A stretch of 64,000 bases of DNA from QHXW01 sp035297145 (GTDB lineage Bacteria; Acidobacteriota; Terriglobia; Bryobacterales; Bryobacteraceae): assembly GCA_035297145.1 (NCBI GenBank), contig DATGZN010000011.1, positions 1-64,000 of the forward strand. Direction: 5' to 3'. The translations under genes and the position numbers were made by a program. Below, one piece after another: positions 16,516-26,062 of this stretch. Position 1 is the first letter of the stretch, and every line of letters starts with the position of its first letter. The notes below the pieces were generated by a model, which saw only the letters and a list, made by a program, of their open reading frames with translations, did not search any database and had not been told where the DNA came from.

Positions 16516-19149
16516 GTGATTGCCCGCAGCATCTCTCATTACGAGCTGATCGAGAAGGTGGGCGAGGGCGGCATGGGCGTCGTCTATAAGGCGCGCGATA
16601 CCCAACTGGACCGCCTTGTCGCCATCAAGGTTCTGCCGGCCGACAAGGTCGCCAACCTCGACCGCAAGCTGCGGTTCGTTCAGGAAGCAAAGGCTGCCTC
16701 GGCGCTGAATCACCCCAACATCATCACCATTCACGAGATCGGCTGTGAGGACGGCGCCGACTTCATCGTGATGGAGTTCCTCGCCGGCCACACGCTCGAC
16801 CACCTCATCCCACGCGGCGGTCTGAAGACCGCCGACGTTCTGAAGTACGCCATCCCCGTCGCCGACGCCCTGGCCCGCGCGCACACAGCCGGCATCGTCC
16901 ATCGCGATCTCAAGCCGGGCAACATCATGATCGCGGATGACGGCCAGGTCAAGCTGCTCGATTTCGGACTCGCCAAGCTATCCGGCATCCACGATGCCAG
17001 CGACGCCGAGCTTACGCACCCCGAAAGTCCCCAGACCGAGGAAGGGCGAATCCTTGGGACCGTCTGTTACATGTCGCCCGAGCAGGCCGAGGCTCGCAGA
17101 GTGGATGCGCGCTCGGACATCTTCAGCTTCGGCTCAGTACTCTACGAGATGGCAACGGGCAAGCGCGCCTTTATGGGCAACTCGAAAATCTCGACCTTGG
17201 CCGCAATCCTCCAGGGCGACCCCCAGCCAGCCGCCGAGATCCACACCGGCGTGCCGCGAGATCTCGAGAAAATCATCCAGCGGTGCCTGCGCAAGGATCC
17301 GGCAAGGCGCTACCAATCTGCCGCCGATCTGAAAATCAGCCTCTGCGACCTCCAGCGTGAGATGGAATCCGGCGTGCCCGAGGCCGCTCCGGCGCCGCCG
17401 TCGCAGCGTAGCGCCAAGCGCTGGATCGCGGCCCTCACACTCGGTCTCGCGCTCGGGACGTCGGGCGCCTGGTGGTTTGCTTCCCGCGGCGAGCGCCACA
17501 GCTCGGTCTACGGACCGATCAAGCCGCTGACCACCTATTCCGGCCTCGAGTACGAACCCGCACTTTCGCCGGACGGCCACCAGGTGGCCTTCTCCTGGAA
17601 CGGCGAGGACAAGAGCAACTTCGACATCTACGTGCGCCTGGTGGAGGGCGGTGCGGCGGTGCGCCTGACCACCGATTCGGCGCCCGACCACGCGCCCGCC
17701 TGGTCGCCCGATGGCATTCGTCTGACGTTTCTCCGAAATAATGCCATCTATCTCATTCCCGCTCTCGGCGGCGTGGAGCGCAAGCTGCTGCAGTTCCCAC
17801 ACGGCCGCCTCACGATCAGCCCGATCTCCTGGTCCACTGACGGACGATTCCTGGCCTTCAGCGGCACGGAGGACATGACCCCGGATTCCATCTGGATCGT
17901 TTCCACCGAATCAGGGGAATATCACCGCGCGAGTACCCCGCCCAAGGGGTACTACTCCGACATCTCTCCCGCGTTCTCACCCGACGGCCGCACCCTCGCG
18001 TTTATCCGCGCCCGCGACACTTACAGCCGGGCTGTCATCTTGCAGAACATGAGTCGGGACGGGACCACCCAGGGCCCCCAGCGCGAAGCCACAGGCTACG
18101 ACGGCACCTTCGAGGAACTCGCGTGGCAAGCAGACAGCCGGGGCCTGATTTTGATTGTCAGAGTGGGCCTGGAACGCTACGGCCTCTGGCGGCTGCCTCT
18201 GGGGGGCGTGCTCCAGCCGCTGGGTATCGATAGCGACGCTGTGAGATGGCCGTCGGTGTCACGTGCCGGCAACCGCCTGGCTTACGAGAAGCGCCGCACG
18301 GACTTGAACATCTACCGCATGGATGGTCCCGGGCCCGATGGCGGACCGCGGCCCTTCGACCAGTGCCACGCAACCGTCGTTATCGATTCCACGGCGATCG
18401 ACCGCGAGCCGATGCTCTCTCCAGACGGCCGCCGGCTCATTTTCAACTCCGACCGGTCGGGGTTCAATGAGATTCACATAGCCGAGGCCAGCGGCGCTAA
18501 TCAGGTCGCGCTCACGGCGCTGGGACCCACTTCTATGGGCAGCCCCCGATGGTCGCCCGACGGCCAGACGGTCGTCTTCGACCGCTACGAAGACGGCCAC
18601 AGCATGATCTATGCCGTAAGCGCTGAGGGTGGCAAGCCACGGCGCATGACCAACGATGCCTCCAGCGATATTCGTCCCAGCTTTTCCCGGGATGGCAAAT
18701 GGATCTACTTCAGCTCGAACCACACGGGCCGCGACGAAATCTGGAAGATCCCGTCGGGCGGCGGCGCGGCCCAGCAGGTCACCCGCAATTCCGGCAACGA
18801 GCCGTTCGAATCGGCCGATGGCAAGCTACTCTACTACACAAATAACCAGGGGCTGTGGAGCTTACCCGCCGGTGGAGGCGACCCCAAGTTGGTCCTGCCC
18901 GAAGCGAGCTTTCCACTCTACGCGGTAGCGGGCCACAGTGTCTATTACGGGATTCGCAATCCACCAAGCATCTGGGTGTGGCGTACTGACACCGGCCGCA
19001 AGTTCGAGTACGTGCGCTTTCCGAATAAGGTGGCCGTATTTCCCGGGGGCGGCACCGCCTTCACCGTTTCGGCCGACGAGCGCACCATCCTGTACTCGCA
19101 AACAGACCGCCAGGAAAGCGATCTCATGCTGGTGGAAAACTTCAAGTAA
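16516..19149 (+). CDS. Ser/Thr protein kinase fused to PD40/TolB-like propeller
   Basis: An 877-residue protein starting with GTG after GGAGGGGG. The N-terminal kinase is complete: glycine loop GEGGMG at 16-21, VAIK Lys38, catalytic HRDLKPGN at 129-136 and DFG at 149-151, with TVCYMSPEQA and RSDIFSFG downstream. Residues 302-321 form one transmembrane helix. The exported part contains at least six PD40-type blades (LSPDGHQVAF, WSPDGIRLTF, FSPDGRTLAF, LSPDGRRLIF, WSPDGQTVVF, FSRDGKWIYF). This is a Hanks-type receptor kinase in which the propeller likely senses an outside ligand. Such fusions are abundant in Acidobacteria. Ligand and targets unknown. It may form a unit with the 83-residue gene at 19183. 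Confidence 0.92.
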   Translation: MIARSISHYELIEKVGEGGMGVVYKARDTQLDRLVAIKVLPADKVANLDRKLRFVQEAKAASALNHPNIITIHEIGCEDGADFIVMEFLAGHTLDHLIPRGGLKTADVLKYAIPVADALARAHTAGIVHRDLKPGNIMIADDGQVKLLDFGLAKLSGIHDASDAELTHPESPQTEEGRILGTVCYMSPEQAEARRVDARSDIFSFGSVLYEMATGKRAFMGNSKISTLAAILQGDPQPAAEIHTGVPRDLEKIIQRCLRKDPARRYQSAADLKISLCDLQREMESGVPEAAPAPPSQRSAKRWIAALTLGLALGTSGAWWFASRGERHSSVYGPIKPLTTYSGLEYEPALSPDGHQVAFSWNGEDKSNFDIYVRLVEGGAAVRLTTDSAPDHAPAWSPDGIRLTFLRNNAIYLIPALGGVERKLLQFPHGRLTISPISWSTDGRFLAFSGTEDMTPDSIWIVSTESGEYHRASTPPKGYYSDISPAFSPDGRTLAFIRARDTYSRAVILQNMSRDGTTQGPQREATGYDGTFEELAWQADSRGLILIVRVGLERYGLWRLPLGGVLQPLGIDSDAVRWPSVSRAGNRLAYEKRRTDLNIYRMDGPGPDGGPRPFDQCHATVVIDSTAIDREPMLSPDGRRLIFNSDRSGFNEIHIAEASGANQVALTALGPTSMGSPRWSPDGQTVVFDRYEDGHSMIYAVSAEGGKPRRMTNDASSDIRPSFSRDGKWIYFSSNHTGRDEIWKIPSGGGAAQQVTRNSGNEPFESADGKLLYYTNNQGLWSLPAGGGDPKLVLPEASFPLYAVAGHSVYYGIRNPPSIWVWRTDTGRKFEYVRFPNKVAVFPGGGTAFTVSADERTILYSQTDRQESDLMLVENFK

Positions 19150-19182
19150 AGGCACAAGCTCGCTTCTTCTATACTGGGACTC

Positions 19183-19434
19183 ATGACTCTGGGGCACAGC
19201 TACAAAGCTCAATATGATTACGTCGAGCTCACTGTGGAGCCGCATGCCGGGCACTGGCGCCTTACGCTGCGGGATAAGCGGCACGGCGAGGACATCGTGC
19301 ATGAAGACGAGTTCGCAACCGCGGGCGAAGCCCAGGATGCAGCTCTCCCGCTCGCCGAGCATCACATCAAGATCCAGCACAACGATACCCTGCTCATGCC
19401 AGTGCGGCTGTCATGGAAGGATTATCAGTCTTGA
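19183..19434 (+). CDS. Small unknown protein downstream of the kinase
   Basis: An 83-residue acidic soluble protein that begins 33 bases after the kinase stop. Strand-like segments YDYVELTVEPHAGHWRLTL and KIQHNDTLLMPVRLSW with helices between suggest a compact alpha/beta fold. No motif recognised. Codon use and composition look genuine. The same-strand spacing allows co-transcription with the kinase. Confidence 0.65.
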   Translation: MTLGHSYKAQYDYVELTVEPHAGHWRLTLRDKRHGEDIVHEDEFATAGEAQDAALPLAEHHIKIQHNDTLLMPVRLSWKDYQS

Positions 19435-19590
19435 CTGTTCCTGCGCCGAGCGTACCCCAATCCGCCAGCCTTTACGATCCTGTCACATGCCGGGGCGCTT
19501 TGAAAAGAGACTTCTCCAAAGCGGCAGTTGTGTCCAAGCTTTGAAGCGTTTCTCATTAATTAAGCTTCTGCTCAAGGTCTGCGACTAACC

Positions 19591-19908
19591 ATGCTGGTTG
19601 CTGGCCCCAAACAAGGCGCTCGTCAACAAGGCGATATCTTCTCTGAAGTTTCGCCACCCTTCTAGAGCGCCGGCAACCACGCCCCAACTTTCACCGTCGG
19701 CCCGACGGATACCACCCGACTGGAATCTTTTCTCACGATGGCCAGTTTCAGCAGCATCGTCGGCGAGTTCATGAACGCCCGCTATTCCGAAATGCTGCAA
19801 AACGCTGGTCAAGGCCGAGGCGTGCTGGCTTATAGTCTTCGTGTTCGATTCCAGCACGGCGACCTTTTTGAACCAAACCAAACAGCGCTTCCCATCCGGG
19901 CACCCTGA
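19591..19908 (+). pseudogene. Unknown ORF interrupted by in-frame TAG
   Basis: From ATG at 19591 the frame runs 24 codons to TAG (19663-19665), then stays open for 80 codons of plausible protein (TRLESFLTMASFSSIVGEF, ARYSEMLQNAGQGRGVL, LRVRFQHGDLFEPNQ) to TGA at 19906. An ATG at 19738 could start the distal part but has no ribosome-binding site. The opposite-strand frame of 98 codons here is less convincing. Together with the next gene it may once have formed a two-gene unit. Family not recognised. The rest of 19435-19590 shows nothing. Confidence 0.4.
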
Positions 19909-19992
19909 CTATTCGACTGTGCGAGGGACACCACTTTGTGGTACCTTACCTGGACGTGAGTTGAGCACGGGCATTGAAGAAGGGAGTGTCGA

Positions 19993-20484
19993 ATGGCTAT
20001 CGTTATCGTCCATTTTGAAGAATTCCTTCAATTTGTGTGCTGGACAGCTATCCCACCTGGCAACGTTGGGCTTCCAGCTCCACTATGTGAGGGCTCAAAC
20101 GGTTACTTTACGGCCTTGCGGATTAAGGACGTTGAGGTAGTGCAAGGCTCTTCGTTTTCTTTCGATCCGCGGAAGATATTTGCTTCGTCGGCTGGGAAGG
20201 AGGGAACTACAGATCCCCCCCTCTTTCCAAATCCAGAAAAAAACATCGCGACGGTTGACATCGATCCGACCAAAGGTCTGACATTCAAAGGGTCGGGGAA
20301 GGCACCGATGGTGCTTGTCCGGGACGTCTTCGTCAAGGGTCACACCGTGCCGGGCGTGGGTGTCGCCGGGCCGCCTGCCGGCGCAGTGACGGCGTTCAGC
20401 TATGATTCTAAGCACGACACCGTACTTTTCAATAACACAGGCCCTGTCCCCGTGCCGGCTCACAATGAGGCGTCCACCCTTTGA
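19993..20484 (+). CDS. Unknown 163-residue protein
   Basis: Begins with ATG after AGAAGGGAGTGTCGA, a good ribosome-binding site. Sequence starts MAIVIVHFEEFLQFVCWTA and continues as beta-rich (YFTALRIKDVEVVQGSSF, MVLVRDVFVKGHTVPGVG) with a central KNIATVDIDPTKG. No convincing signal peptide or catalytic pattern. It may be a single beta-sandwich domain. I do not know its role. Confidence 0.65.
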   Translation: MAIVIVHFEEFLQFVCWTAIPPGNVGLPAPLCEGSNGYFTALRIKDVEVVQGSSFSFDPRKIFASSAGKEGTTDPPLFPNPEKNIATVDIDPTKGLTFKGSGKAPMVLVRDVFVKGHTVPGVGVAGPPAGAVTAFSYDSKHDTVLFNNTGPVPVPAHNEASTL

Positions 20485-21011
20485 CCTCGGGGCCCCTTCC
20501 ACTTCGCCGGACGTAACCTCCTGTCCGGCTAATCCGCCGCGCCCCGGCCCGCTGGCTTTCTCTTGACAAACCGATGAACAGACACGGAAATGCCGCAGAT
20601 TTTGTTGGCGTTTCCGTTTCGTTTCACAATCGGTAAGTTTTGCAACGTGCACGTGAGGTCCTGAAAACAAGGGGTTCCAGCGTTGCAAAGGTCAGTCGCA
20701 AAATGGAGCCCGAAAAGGGGCTTCCGACAGCCGGTCGTTGATGTTGGCAGTGTTGCGAAACTCTGTTGCAAAAAGTCGAGCAAGGTACTTGGCTGGCTGG
20801 TCGCCAAGCCGCGGATGTGGTTTCTCGGCCACGACCGATGCCGTGGGTAATCAGCCGATCCGGACGTCGATGACCTGATTGACCGCCGTCTAAAACTCAA
20901 GCTTTCATCCGACAGCGCGGCGGCCAAGGTCCAGTCTAAGCTATAAGGGTTTAGTTCGTTCGGGCCCGCGGGTCATGCCTTACTCCGGTATGCCCTCGCA
21001 AACGTGAACCC
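20485..21011 (+). other. 527-base interval without a supported gene
   Basis: Contains several short TTGCAA-type repeats and an imperfect hairpin around 20704-20726 (GGAGCCCGAAAAGGGGCTTCC is split here as GGAGCCC, GAAAA, GGGGCTTCC). In one plus frame PDVDDLIDRRLKLKL near the end looks protein-like, but it has no start and is preceded by a stop. I cannot name a gene, tRNA or mobile element. Confidence 0.4.
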
Positions 21012-23466
21012 ATGATAGAAACCCTGCTCCAGGATCTTCGTTATGCCCTTCGCACCGTTCGCTTGAATCCCGCGTTCACCATCACCGCCGTTGCCGCTCT
21101 CGCGCTGGGTATCGGCGCGAACACGGCGATCTTTTCGGTGGTGAACACGGTCCTGCTCAAGCCGCTCGCGTACCCGGACCCCGATCGCATCGTGCAATTC
21201 ATGCTCATCCGATCCGGCGCAGCCTGGGTAGGCGCCTCGCCGACAAAATTCAACCTTTGGCGCGACGAGACCCGCGTGCTGCAGGATATTTCGGCGTATC
21301 GCGTCGGCGTCGTCAACCTGACCGGCGGCGCTTACCCCGAGCAGGTCGCTATGGCGCAAGTCAGCGCCGATACCTTCCGCCTCTTCGGCGCACCCATCGA
21401 GCAAGGGCGCACATTCACCGTCGAAGAAGACCGGCCGGGCGGCCCTCACGTCGCCGTCATCAGCCATGGCCTCTGGCAGCGGCGCTTTGGCGGAGATGAC
21501 GGAACGATCGGGAAGAGTATCGCGCTCGGCGATGAGCCTTACGTCATCATCGGGGTCCTGGGTCCCGGTTTCGATTTCGATAGCGATCCGCCACCCGACG
21601 TCTGGACTCCCTTTCAGCTTGACCCCAATAGCACCGATCAGGCTCACTACTTCTCGGCAGCGGCGCGTCTCAAGCCGGGCGTGACTATCGCCATGGCCAA
21701 TGCGCAACTGCAGCTCGCCGCGGAACAGTTCCACCTCAAATATCCAAACGGTTTGGGCACGCGGGACGGTTTCGCCATGCAACCGCTTCGCGAGCGCATG
21801 GTCGGTGAGGTGCGTCCGTCGCTCCTGATCCTTCACCGGCGCCGTAAGCCTGGTGCTCCTCATAGCCTGCGCCAACGTCGCCACCCTGCTTCTGATTCGC
21901 GCTACCGGAAGAAAACGCGAGATCGCCGTCCGCGCGGCGCTGGGCGCCAGCCGCTCACGCATCATTCGCCAACTGCTCACAGAGAGCGCGGTGCTCTCTG
22001 CCATTGCCGGCATGCTCGGCTTGGCGTTGGGCATGTGGGGCGTACACGCGCTGCTCGCCATGAATCCCGGTGACATGCCGCTCATCGGAGGCCGCGGCGC
22101 GGCCGTGACAGTGGATTGGCGCGTGGCCTTCTTTACGGTGCTGGCATCGCTCGTCACTGGGATTATCTGCGGATTGATGCCCGCACTTCAGGCCTCCCGT
22201 GGCGATCTCAACACGCCTCTCAAAGAGAGCGGACGCTCTGGAACGGGCTTGCGGCAGAATCGCGCGCGCTCCGTGCTCGTCGTCTGCGAAACCGCACTCG
22301 CCCTGATTCTCCTAATTGGGTCGGCTCTGCTGATTCGCTCCTTCATCGCGCTGCGCGCGGTCAATCGCGGCTTTGAAACGCATAACGTGCTGACGCTCCG
22401 CATGTCACTCGCCGGCACGCATTTCGACAACACCCGCGCTGTCGGCCAACTGGTTCGTGAAGCAACCCGGCGCATGGACACGTTGCCCGGCGTGATCGCT
22501 TCCGGCGCCACCTCAGCGGTGCCACTGGAAATCGGTTCCGGCCTTCCCTTCGACATCGTTGGGCGCTCGCTGGCGCAGGGCCCGGTGCGGGTCGGTTGGA
22601 CGAGCGTCTCACCCGGCTATTTTGACGTGTTCCGGGTTGCCATCCGCCGCGGTCGCGGATTCACGGATCGTGACAGCCATGCCGCCCCAGGCGTGGCCAT
22701 CATCAATCAGACCATGGCGCGCATGTTCTGGCCCGGGCGCGATCCCATTGGAGACCGCATCATCATCGGCAAAGGATATGGCCCTGGATTCGACGAACCG
22801 GCGCGCGAGATTGTCGGCATCTCCGCCGACATTCACGATGAAGAATTGAGCAGCGCACCAAGACCGATGACATACGTGCCCATGGCACAGGTGGCGGATG
22901 GCATTGCCGGCCTGTTTTCCCGTGTCATGCCGATCGCTTGGGTGGTGCGCACGCGGGTTGCGCCGCAATCCTTGCGTTCCGCCATCGAAACCGAATTGCG
23001 CCGGGCGAGCGGCGGGCTGCCGGTTGCGGGTGTCGAATCGATGGACGAAGTCACCGCACGGTCAACGGCGCGCTCCGATTTCAATACGCTGATGATGAAC
23101 ATCTTTGGCGGCGCGGCATTGCTGCTCGCCGCCATCGGAATGTACGGATTGATGGCTTATTCCGTTGAGCAGCGCACGCCGGAAATGGGAATCCGCCAAG
23201 CGCTGGGCGCCGATTCCAGTAGTGTGCGGAACATGGTGGTCTTCGAGGGAATGCGCCTGGCGCTGATCGGCATTTTCATCGGTTCGGCTGGGGCATTCAT
23301 TCTGGCGCGATTGATGACCGGGTTTCTGTTCGGCGTCACACCGTGGGATCCAATGGTCTCCGCCACTGTCCCAGCTCTCGTGAGCGTGGTGGCTTTACTC
23401 GCAGTCTGGCTTCCCGCCCGGCGCGCGGCGCGTATCGATCCGGCCGCGGCGCTCCGCCACTCCTGA
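21012..23466 (+). pseudogene. ADOP-type MacB/FtsX permease with a frameshift
   Basis: The first frame (21012 to about 21830) has the N-terminal permease half: LLQDLRYALRTVRLNPAF, then LALGIGANTAIFSVVN at the first helix and a MacB periplasmic domain. It ends at VRPSLLI. The expected continuation (LTGAVSLVLLIACANV...) lies in another frame that runs to 23466 with helices, the second periplasmic domain and the typical end WLPARRAARIDPAAALRHS. The shift is at 21831-21834, where one extra T in ATCCTTCACC would explain it. Restored length is about 817 residues, normal for acidobacterial orphan permeases. No ATPase gene is near. Either inactive or a base error. Confidence 0.85.
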
Positions 23467-23541
23467 CAGTCAAGTCAGCGCGGCGTTCCTGTAGCGCGGG
23501 GGTACCGCGCCGTTTGCGGGACACCCGCGGCTTTTCTCAAG

Positions 23542-24231
23542 CTACCCGCGCGAGCGCACAGCGTGCACGATGAAGCGCTCGGGCGCCGGTCCCAGGTAGT
23601 GGAAAGGGTAGCAAGTGACCAGGGTGAGGGAAGGTTCCGCGGAGTTAGCCAGGACGCGGGTATCGTGCGGAGTAACCACTTCGCACGATTTCACGCGGTA
23701 CTCATAGGATCCGCTGAGCGTGGTGAGCACAATGGCGTCGCCCGGCTGGACGCCTCGCAAGCCGCGGAAGAAGGTATCGCGGTGCCCGGCGAGTCCGACA
23801 TTTCCCAGGTTTCCTGGAAGCGCGGTGCCTGGAACGTGTCCTACCGCGACCGCCAGTGTCCGCTGCGAGACACCTTCCAGAATCATGGTTTTCAGCCCAA
23901 TGCGCGGAATTTCGATTCGTCCGACGATTGAGCCGCCACCCGCGCCATCGAAACCGAGGCCGGGCGGCTTGACGCTCCCTAGCACGGGCGCAGAGGGCAG
24001 TTCGTCCCCCGCGGTTGAGAACGATACGGCTTGCGTCACGAATTCGCGATAGGAAACCGGACCGCCTTCCAGTTCCTGCTCGAAGGCCCAATTCTCGTAT
24101 GCCTGGAAAAACCAGGCCTGCGCAAGAAGGGCCGCGCACAATCCCATCGATGCAAAACCCAGCCCGAAACACAGCCGTTCCGTGCGCCGCAGCAGCGATT
24201 TTGTAAATCGCAGGCGAACCCGCAGACTCAC
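23542..24231 (-). CDS. Class D-like sortase
   Basis: A 229-residue protein with a hydrophobic anchor (about 22-42). The sortase fold is clear: IEIPRIGLKTMILEG, then VGLAGHRDTFF with catalytic His150, LTLVTCYPF with catalytic Cys207, and APERFIVHA with Arg219. The TLVTCYPF form and short N-terminus fit class D. Sortases cut LPxT-type signals and join the Thr to an amine. Its start overlaps the stop of the upstream gene (24228-24231), whose product ends in an LPKTA sorting signal, so the two are surely a pair. Presence in a presumably diderm organism is unusual but known from acidobacterial and other Gram-negative genomes. Confidence 0.92.
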   Translation of the reverse strand: MSLRVRLRFTKSLLRRTERLCFGLGFASMGLCAALLAQAWFFQAYENWAFEQELEGGPVSYREFVTQAVSFSTAGDELPSAPVLGSVKPPGLGFDGAGGGSIVGRIEIPRIGLKTMILEGVSQRTLAVAVGHVPGTALPGNLGNVGLAGHRDTFFRGLRGVQPGDAIVLTTLSGSYEYRVKSCEVVTPHDTRVLANSAEPSLTLVTCYPFHYLGPAPERFIVHAVRSRG

Positions 24232-24995
24232 CTTCGCTCCAACCGCAAGGCCAGTATTCGCAGCAGCGCACCCGCGAAAATGCCCAGCATGCCCAGCGTC
24301 GCGAACAGTGCCAGGTAGCTTGCCGTCTTAGGCAAACTCGCGGCAATCATCTGCGGTTCACGCGCCCGCGCCCGGCTCTGGATCGGAGACGGCGCGTTTA
24401 CCGCGGTTGGAATTGCTTTTGGCAGAGGAGCGGGTCTGGGCGGCACGACCAGTGCGCTCGGTGCAGCGGCAGCCGGCGGCGGCGCGGGCGGGGCCGGGCT
24501 CGGTGGGATTGCCGCACTTGCCAGCTTCCCGAGATCGCCTGGTAGTTCCGGCGGCAACGACAGCACCGCACGGCCCACTGACTTGGCCAGTTCCACCGCC
24601 TGCAGCTTCGGATACACAAACTCCTGGCCGTAATTCCGGCCGGGCGCAAACCAGATACGCAGCGCCTTCGGCTGCTTAGGGCCCCGTTCAAAGAACGTGA
24701 ACACCGTCTTGTCGGTGGTCGGCTGATCGTAGTTCGGCATCGTCAGCAGCGTGGAGAGCAGGCGAGTTTCGTCGCCCGTCCAGAGCTGTACGGTTTCGAA
24801 AACATCCAGCACGTTGCGCTGTGGCTCCCGCTCCACCAGCTTGAAAACATAGTGGCCGGGCTCCAAAATCATGCTGGGGATTTCGAATGGATCGTTGATC
24901 GAAAACGGCGTTTGCTTCACCGGTTCCGCCCCACGCACGTCCACCAACACCGCGAGCGCTATTACTCCGCAGGTGGTCAGTTTCCGCCGATTCAT
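24228..24995 (-). CDS. Secreted sortase substrate with C-terminal LPKTA signal
   Basis: A 255-residue protein starting MNRRKLTTCGVIALAVLV, a signal peptide; the longer frame to 25103 is not favoured. The mature part (about 25-165) is a compact domain with LEPGHYVFKLVE and FTFFERGPKQPKALRIWF, followed by a Pro/Ala-rich linker (PPSPAPPAPPPAAAA). The C-terminus has LPKTA at 221-225, a hydrophobic helix and a positive tail (RLERR), the classical sorting signal. Class D sortases prefer LPxTA, so LPKTA matches the adjacent enzyme. The gene overlaps the sortase gene by four bases. Role of the displayed domain unknown. Confidence 0.85.
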   Translation of the reverse strand: MNRRKLTTCGVIALAVLVDVRGAEPVKQTPFSINDPFEIPSMILEPGHYVFKLVEREPQRNVLDVFETVQLWTGDETRLLSTLLTMPNYDQPTTDKTVFTFFERGPKQPKALRIWFAPGRNYGQEFVYPKLQAVELAKSVGRAVLSLPPELPGDLGKLASAAIPPSPAPPAPPPAAAAPSALVVPPRPAPLPKAIPTAVNAPSPIQSRARAREPQMIAASLPKTASYLALFATLGMLGIFAGALLRILALRLERR

Positions 24996-25097
24996 ACCGC
25001 CGTTACCAAAAGTTAACGCTCTCAATACTACTACAGTTAGCCACCACCGGCGAGCAACTAGCGATTCGGCGCAAGACTTTGGTACCAATAGACAGAC

Positions 25098-25976
25098 ATG
25101 CACATCCGGGAACTTCTCGGGCGGGGCCGTCCGACGTTTTCGTTCGAGTTTTTTCCGCCCAAAAGCGAGGAGGCGGCAAAACAGCTCGAACAGACCATCG
25201 CCGACTTGCAGGAACTCAAACCCAGCTTTGTTTCAGTAACTTATGGGGCGGGCGGGTCAACCCGCGAGCGCACCATCGAGGTCGTGACCCGGGTGAAGCG
25301 CGAGACCGGAATCGAGGCCATGGCGCATCTAACTTGCGTCGGCTCAACGCGCGACGACTTAGCCGCGGTTCTGGACAAAATCCGCTCGGCGGGCATCGAA
25401 AACGTCTTGGCTTTGCGTGGTGACCCGCCAAAAGGCCAGACCGAATTCAAGCCGGTTGAGGGCGGATTCCGGTATGCGGTTGAATTGGTGAACTTTATCC
25501 GCGAGCGGCACGATTCGGCCCTGTGCCTGGGCGGCGCCGCCTATCCGGAGAAGCACCCCGAGTGCGGGAACCCGGCGGTTGACCTGATGAACCTCAAGCG
25601 TAAAGTCGAGGCGGGATTGGACTTCGTGATTACTCAGCTCTTCTTCGACAACCGGCGTTATTTCGAATTTATCGAAAGAGCACGCCACGTTGGCATTCAG
25701 GCACCGATCATCCCCGGCATCATGCCCATTACGAACGCTTCACAAGCTGAGCGCTTCGGGGCCACCATTCCTTTCCCGTTGGCTGAGGAACTCGACCGAA
25801 GGCGCGACGACCCTTGCGCCGTTTTGGAGCTAGGTGTCGCCCACGCAACCGCGCAATGCATCGAGCTACTGGAGCGAGGTGTACCGGGCATCCACTTCTA
25901 CACCCTGAACCGAAGCACCGCGACCCGAGAGATTTACACAGCGCTGCAAGCCGCCGGGTACGCTCCACACCACTGA
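25098..25976 (+). CDS. metF: Methylenetetrahydrofolate reductase
   Basis: A 292-residue FAD enzyme that reduces 5,10-methylene-THF to 5-methyl-THF for methionine synthesis. Family motifs are complete: FSFEFFPPK with the catalytic Glu at the start, FVSVTYGAGGSTRERT, MAHLTCVG, NVLALRGDPPKG, VDFVITQLFFDN-type FVITQLFFD, and IIPGIMPI. Length is usual for bacterial MetF. It is cytoplasmic and divergent from the sortase-substrate gene with about 100 bases between. No methionine synthase gene is adjacent. A cystathionine gamma-synthase-type gene lies 29 kb away. Confidence 0.96.
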   Translation: MHIRELLGRGRPTFSFEFFPPKSEEAAKQLEQTIADLQELKPSFVSVTYGAGGSTRERTIEVVTRVKRETGIEAMAHLTCVGSTRDDLAAVLDKIRSAGIENVLALRGDPPKGQTEFKPVEGGFRYAVELVNFIRERHDSALCLGGAAYPEKHPECGNPAVDLMNLKRKVEAGLDFVITQLFFDNRRYFEFIERARHVGIQAPIIPGIMPITNASQAERFGATIPFPLAEELDRRRDDPCAVLELGVAHATAQCIELLERGVPGIHFYTLNRSTATREIYTALQAAGYAPHH

Positions 25977-26062
25977 CAAGTTGTGTCTCAATTGGCCTCT
26001 TGAATAGCGGCAGGATTCATGACATGCTATTCGTAATCTGTTCACAGTACAGGAGGGTCTAG

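Noticed and set aside
19841..19860. GTTCGATTCC resembling a tRNA T-loop
   Set aside because: No acceptor stem or anticodon arm around it; it lies within coding-like sequence.
19585..19881. 98-codon minus frame that begins like a response regulator (VAVLESNTKTIS)
   Set aside because: No conserved Asp/Lys pattern and composition worsens; the plus strand reading across the same bases is more protein-like.
20095..20688. 197-codon minus frame
   Set aside because: Overlaps the 163-residue gene that has a good ribosome-binding site, and shows no family resemblance.
20704..20726. Hairpin GGAGCCC/GGGGCTTCC as transcription terminator or mobile element end
   Set aside because: Imperfect stem with no T-run and no matching copy seen.
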